From contig NZ_LYST01000053.1 of assembly GCF_001693755.1 (NCBI RefSeq), forward strand, positions 1-64,000: a DNA stretch of 64,000 bases, read 5' to 3'. Position 1 is the first letter of the stretch; each line of letters begins with the position of its first letter. Below are positions 60,616-64,000 of this stretch, one piece after another. Origin of the DNA: Gilliamella sp. wkB171 (GTDB lineage Bacteria; Pseudomonadota; Gammaproteobacteria; Enterobacterales; Orbaceae). A program made the translations under genes and the position numbers. The notes under the pieces are model-generated. The model searched no databases. It was not told where the DNA came from and saw only the letters and a list, made by a program, of their open reading frames with translations.

Positions 60616-61494
60616 CTCTGTGCTAATGACTGACTTGATCGATTTAATCTTAGCCGGTCGATTCATCGCTAATACCGTTCCTATTGATGAGATAATTATT
60701 AAACCAATAGCAAACCATTGATAATGAGTTAATTGTTCATGTAACACAATTAAACCAGAAAATGCTGCAAATACTGGCGATAAACTCATTAACGTACTAA
60801 ATGTTTGAGCTGGTAACCTTGGTAAAGCAACCATATCTAAGGCATAAGGTATAGCTGACGCTAACAAAGAAACCACAAAAACTAACGGTAATAATTCTAT
60901 GGAAAACATAGTGCTACCACTTTGCCACACCCCAATTGGAAATAGCAAAAATGACGCAATAATGGATCCAATTGCAACACTTGATGAACCGTGAATAGCA
61001 CCGGATTGACGCCCAAAGAGTATATAACATGCCCAACATGCTCCAGCAGATAATGCCAACAAAATACCCAGCGGATCTAAATCATTTGATGCTTGATGAA
61101 TCGGTAATAACATAGCTAATCCGACAACCGCAATAGCTAACCAGACAAAATCAGTCAAACGACGACCAGAAAACATCGCCACCATAATAGGACCGGTTAA
61201 TTCAATGGCAACGGCTATACCTAACGGAATACGAGCAATAGCATTATAAAAGCTCAAATTCATACAGCCCATTGCAACACCATAGAAAAAAATATATTTA
61301 AAAGCTTGTTTAGTAATTGGTTTTCGCCAAGGCTTGAAGATAATAGATAACATAACCGATGAAAAAGTCAGTCGCCAAGCAGTCATCCCTTCTGGACCAA
61401 GTACAGGAAACAAGTATTTCGCCATAGACGCACTACCTTGAACCGAAATCATCGAAATAAATATTAAAAAAACAGGCCAAGTACGGTTAAACAT
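60598..61494 (-). CDS. rhtA: Threonine/homoserine exporter RhtA (EamA family)
   Basis: A 298-residue, ten-helix drug/metabolite transporter with two EamA repeats. It resembles E. coli RhtA (295) in IQ/VQGSASMAKYLFPVLG, IPLGIAVAIELTGP, FSGRRLTDFVW, GACWACYILFGRQSG and PYALDMVALPRLPAQTFSTLMSL. It is probably an exporter of threonine, homoserine or related amino acids; specificity comes from the relative, not from visible residues. Confidence 0.85.
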   Translation of the reverse strand: MFNRTWPVFLIFISMISVQGSASMAKYLFPVLGPEGMTAWRLTFSSVMLSIIFKPWRKPITKQAFKYIFFYGVAMGCMNLSFYNAIARIPLGIAVAIELTGPIMVAMFSGRRLTDFVWLAIAVVGLAMLLPIHQASNDLDPLGILLALSAGACWACYILFGRQSGAIHGSSSVAIGSIIASFLLFPIGVWQSGSTMFSIELLPLVFVVSLLASAIPYALDMVALPRLPAQTFSTLMSLSPVFAAFSGLIVLHEQLTHYQWFAIGLIIISSIGTVLAMNRPAKIKSIKSVISTENTSQN

Positions 61495-61601
61495 AAAGTA
61501 TTACTCTAATAAAATTCGACAATGATTATTCAAATAGTGAATATCAAAAAGTTCAAAAAAACGATACTGCTAAGCATCAAACACAAACATGCTCAGCCAG
61601 C

Positions 61602-62588
61602 TTAGTTTTCTCTTTTAACAGATAGCAAAGCAAGATCTTGCAGCGCTTTTTTGTAAGGCGAATCAGGTAAAATTGCAATAACATCAAAAGCTTTTTGGGC
61701 CTCTTGCTGTGCAGTTTGTAACGTAAATTCAAGAGATCCACAGTCTTGCATAATCTGTAAAATACGATCTAATAAATGTCGGCCATTACCTTGTAAAATA
61801 GCTTGACGAATTAACTCAGCATCATCACTGTTGCTCGCATTATGCATAGCGTGTAACAACGGTAATGTTGGTTTACCTTCATTAAGATCATCACCTAAAT
61901 TTTTACCCAATTTTTGATTACTATCAGCACTATAGTCCAATAGATCATCAATAATTTGAAATGCGGTACCTAAAAATTTACCATACTCTTGCAAGGCTAA
62001 TTCTTGCTGCTCATTGGCGCCAGCCAATACCGCAGCTGAATGGGAGGTGGCTTCAAATAAACGCGCGGTTTTACGATAAATAACTTCCAAATATTGCTCT
62101 TTAGTAATGTTTGGATCATTACAATTAATTAACTGTTGTACTTCACCTTCAGCAATAACATTTGTTGCCGCTGACATGATAGTCAAAACTTTAAATGATT
62201 CGGTGCGTACCATCATTTGAAATGATCGTGTATAGATGTAATCGCCAACTAATACGCTAGCGGCATTACCAAAAAGTGCATTAGCGGTTGATTTTCCACG
62301 CCGTAAATCAGATTCATCAACCACATCGTCATGTAGCAACGTCGCTGTATGAATGAATTCAATAAAAGCAGCAGCAATAATGTGTTTATCGCCTTGATAG
62401 TTAAGCGCCTTAGCAATTAATAATGCAATAACAGGGCGAATACGTTTGCCTCCGCTACTAATAATATAATTACCTAATTGATTAATTAAAGCGACATCAG
62501 AGCTAAGCTCTGCTTGTATTGCTGCGTTAACTTTTACTAAGTCATCTTTTATAAGATCGAGAATTTGATTCATTGATGGATTATTCAT
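61602..62588 (-). CDS. ispB: Octaprenyl diphosphate synthase
   Basis: Makes the C40 side chain of ubiquinone and menaquinone. Both aspartate-rich motifs are present: LLHDDVVDESDLRRGK (FARM) and QIIDDLLDYSAD (SARM), plus GGKRIRPVIALL and NEGKPTLPLLHAM. The start is uncertain: ATG at 62588 (TTAGG close by) gives 328 residues and ATG at 62573 gives 323, the E. coli length. The longer frame to 62654 looks spurious. It is not beside rplU-rpmA, unlike in E. coli. Confidence 0.95.
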   Translation of the reverse strand: MNNPSMNQILDLIKDDLVKVNAAIQAELSSDVALINQLGNYIISSGGKRIRPVIALLIAKALNYQGDKHIIAAAFIEFIHTATLLHDDVVDESDLRRGKSTANALFGNAASVLVGDYIYTRSFQMMVRTESFKVLTIMSAATNVIAEGEVQQLINCNDPNITKEQYLEVIYRKTARLFEATSHSAAVLAGANEQQELALQEYGKFLGTAFQIIDDLLDYSADSNQKLGKNLGDDLNEGKPTLPLLHAMHNASNSDDAELIRQAILQGNGRHLLDRILQIMQDCGSLEFTLQTAQQEAQKAFDVIAILPDSPYKKALQDLALLSVKREN

Positions 62589-62690
62589 CAGCCTAACCGC
62601 TAAAAACAATAGAAATTTATTGACTATTATCTGATAAATCTTTTTTCGCAACAAGTTATTGATATATCATATTTAAAAAAAAACTACAAA

Positions 62691-62747
62691 TGATAAGCAT
62701 TTTCATTTAAAATGCCCCCCTTAAGTAAAAAATGATAATTGTTATGA
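62691..62747 (+). promoter_or_regulatory. Two candidate Fur boxes at the tonB promoter and start
   Basis: TGATAAGCATTTTCA (62691-62705) and TGATAATTGTTATGA (62733-62747) resemble the 7-1-7 Fur consensus TGATAAT-N-ATTATCA with two mismatches each by eye. The first overlaps a plausible -10/-35 zone and the second covers the translation start. Iron-dependent repression by Fur is known for tonB in many enterobacteria and is inferred here. Confidence 0.65.
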
Positions 62748-63568
62748 AGATTAACTTTGATATTGATATCAATACTGAAAAAGATCCACAAATAGTTGCT
62801 CACAAAAAGCCGAAAGGTACTTATTTATTTACCTCCCTTTCGGTCGCTTCACACTTATGCTTATTCGCATTATTATTTAGTTCTGCACTATTTGCCAAAG
62901 ATATCATTGTTGAAGAAGGAGACAATTCAATAAAAGCTGTGATGGTTGATTTATCACAATTAGCAGCGCCTGAACAATCTTTAGTTGAAGACAAACCTGA
63001 AATAAAAGGTGACAATAACAGTGATGTTATCGACAATAAACCTATTGAAGAAACACCGGTAGAACCAGTTGTTGAGCCAGAAGTTATTGAAGAAAAAAAA
63101 CCGGAGCCAGAACCCGTTAAAATACCTGATAAACCCGTTATCACACCTGAAAAAGAAGTGGTGAAACCACAACCCAAACCAAAGAAAAAACCGCAACCTA
63201 CACAAAAATCATCGCAACAACAAGTTAGGCAAGAAGTTGCAAGTGAAAATATTGCTAGCACTTCGGTCGCACCTAAAATATCTGATAATCGCCAATATTC
63301 GGCAAGTGCTTCTCCAATTAGTCGAAATCAACCAGAATACCCTAGACGAGCACTCGATATGCGTTTAGAAGGATATGTGATTGCTATGTTTGATGTTAAT
63401 AGCGAAGGACGTGTTGAAAATATCAGAATTATTGAGGCGCAACCCAATAATATTTTTAACCGATCGGTAATTAATGCCATGAAGACATGGAAATACAAAC
63501 CTATTGCTGCACAAAATTTAAAAATTAAAATTGTATTTAATCGGGATAAATCAATTAATTTAGACTAA
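62732..63568 (+). CDS. tonB: Energy transducer TonB
   Basis: Carries proton-motive energy from ExbBD to outer-membrane iron and vitamin B12 receptors. It is 278 residues. The N-terminal transmembrane helix (about 31-54) keeps the SxxxH motif (SVASH, Ser37 and His41). A long periplasmic Pro/Glu/Lys-rich spacer (about 95-170) with many EP and KP repeats follows, then the C-terminal domain YPRRALDMRLEGYVIAMFDV with NAMKTWKYKP (about 205-275). The start may be ATG at 62732 or 62744. No exbBD is in the window. Confidence 0.94.
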   Translation: MIIVMKINFDIDINTEKDPQIVAHKKPKGTYLFTSLSVASHLCLFALLFSSALFAKDIIVEEGDNSIKAVMVDLSQLAAPEQSLVEDKPEIKGDNNSDVIDNKPIEETPVEPVVEPEVIEEKKPEPEPVKIPDKPVITPEKEVVKPQPKPKKKPQPTQKSSQQQVRQEVASENIASTSVAPKISDNRQYSASASPISRNQPEYPRRALDMRLEGYVIAMFDVNSEGRVENIRIIEAQPNNIFNRSVINAMKTWKYKPIAAQNLKIKIVFNRDKSINLD

Positions 63569-63608
63569 TAATTGAAAACCAAACTATATAAATTCACTCA
63601 TAATGATT

Positions 63609-63652
63609 AAAAAGCGCCATAATCTTTTTAAACAATGATTATGGCGCTTTTT
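63609..63652. terminator. Bidirectional terminator between tonB and pepP
   Basis: A perfect 16-bp stem (AAAAAGCGCCATAATC / GATTATGGCGCTTTTT) with a 12-nt loop, between the convergent genes tonB (+) and pepP (-). A and T runs on both flanks support termination in both directions. Confidence 0.92.
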
Positions 63653-63653
63653 A

Positions 63654-64000
63654 TCACTCAATAACGGATACTTTATTGGCCATCAGCTTTTCAATTTCAC
63701 TAGGCTCTTTAGGTACAGCAGAAGTGAGTACTTCGTTACCCGATGAAGTAATTAAAATATTATCTTCAATACGAATCCCAATGCCTTTATATTGATCAGG
63801 TACATCGGCATTTTGATTAATATATAATCCCGGTTCCACAGTCAACACCATACCTGGTTTTAAAAGATAAAGGCGATCACGTCCTACATCGTGAACATCA
63901 ATACCTAACCAATGCCCTAAACCATGCATATAAAATTCAGTATACGCCTTATCAGCGATCAATTTATCTACATCGCCTTGCATAATACCTAATTTTACTA
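63654..64000 (-). CDS. pepP: Xaa-Pro aminopeptidase PepP, C-terminal part (partial)
   Basis: M24 metallopeptidase cut by the window edge; the frame stays open to position 64000 upstream of the first ATG. The visible part has the metal-binding HGLGHWLGIDVHDVG, the PGMVLTVEPGLY glutamate segment and GIGIRIEDNILIT. These match the C-terminus of E. coli PepP (VKLGI...GDVDELI). It cleaves N-terminal residues before proline. The N-terminal part lies outside the window. Confidence 0.93.
   Translation of the reverse strand, partial: VKLGIMQGDVDKLIADKAYTEFYMHGLGHWLGIDVHDVGRDRLYLLKPGMVLTVEPGLYINQNADVPDQYKGIGIRIEDNILITSSGNEVLTSAVPKEPSEIEKLMANKVSVIE

Noticed and set aside
62821-63261. 146-codon minus-strand open frame
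   Set aside because: Antisense shadow of the Pro/Glu/Lys-rich spacer of tonB; the Ser/Gly/Thr repeats mirror its codons.

Overview
The window is chromosomal DNA of an AT-rich gammaproteobacterium. The 16S 5' end, the murI-rrn junction, the fab cluster, the rplKAJL-rpoBC block and ffh all read as close relatives of Enterobacterales genes, but gene order is broken up and base composition is low in GC. This fits the Orbaceae (Gilliamella/Frischella-type insect-gut symbionts). The family is an inference from overall character; no database search was possible. Nearly every gene is a housekeeping gene. The clear accessory parts are the operon at about 16.5-24.0 kb and the odd non-coding element just upstream of it.

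Layout. 1-563: 5' end of a 16S rRNA gene (minus strand) with its leader and two strong tandem promoters, directly downstream of murI. 1591-4691 (+): metK with a MetJ-type box, sprT, an unknown membrane protein and rlmJ, largely overlapping. 4767-9831 (-): dgkA, accA, dnaE. 10026-16252 (-): the complete fatty-acid cluster yceD-rpmF-plsX-fabH-fabD-fabG-acpP-fabF. 16482-23976 (-): a nine-gene catabolic operon of the type first noted in Enterococcus faecalis (EF_0829 region) and Aeromonas hydrophila (AHA_3910 region). It has a small PRD protein, a glycine-rich SFCGS protein, DUF4312, two integral membrane proteins (DUF4311, DUF4310), an amidohydrolase, a DgaE-like PLP ammonia-lyase, a DgaF-like KDGP aldolase and a PRD/EIIA transcription regulator. 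24263-25150: a pair of about 120-bp inverted repeats around GC-richer non-coding cores. 25161-26684 (-): TPM-domain protein and LemA.

27101-40880 (-): a small monooxygenase-like protein, then rpoC-rpoB-rplL-rplJ-rplA-rplK with the L10 leader and an attenuator, then fbaA-pgk. secE-nusG are not upstream of rplK. 41107-43429 (+): rpsT, ftsN, yihY, dtd. 43535-44893 (-): secreted histidine phosphatase of the MINPP type. 45173-47565 (+): dauA and an HdeD-like protein. rsgA (-) and orn-waaA-hemH (+) diverge. 51821-54764 (+): a CoA-disulfide-reductase-like flavoprotein and a TcyP-like cystine transporter. Then galU, a lipoprotein, an entericidin, tyrB and ridA (-); ffh (+); rhtA and ispB (-); tonB (+) with Fur-box candidates; and a pepP fragment running off the window end.

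Working model for the most interesting part: the nine-gene operon probably imports an acylated amino-sugar acid or related compound through the DUF4310/4311/4312/SFCGS module. The amidohydrolase would remove an acyl or ring amide group, the DgaE-like enzyme would eliminate ammonia, and the DgaF-like aldolase would cleave the 2-keto-3-deoxy-6-phospho product to pyruvate and glyceraldehyde-3-phosphate. PRD/EIIA regulators at both ends suggest PTS control. The enzyme roles rest on family resemblance. The substrate and the transport mechanism are inference.
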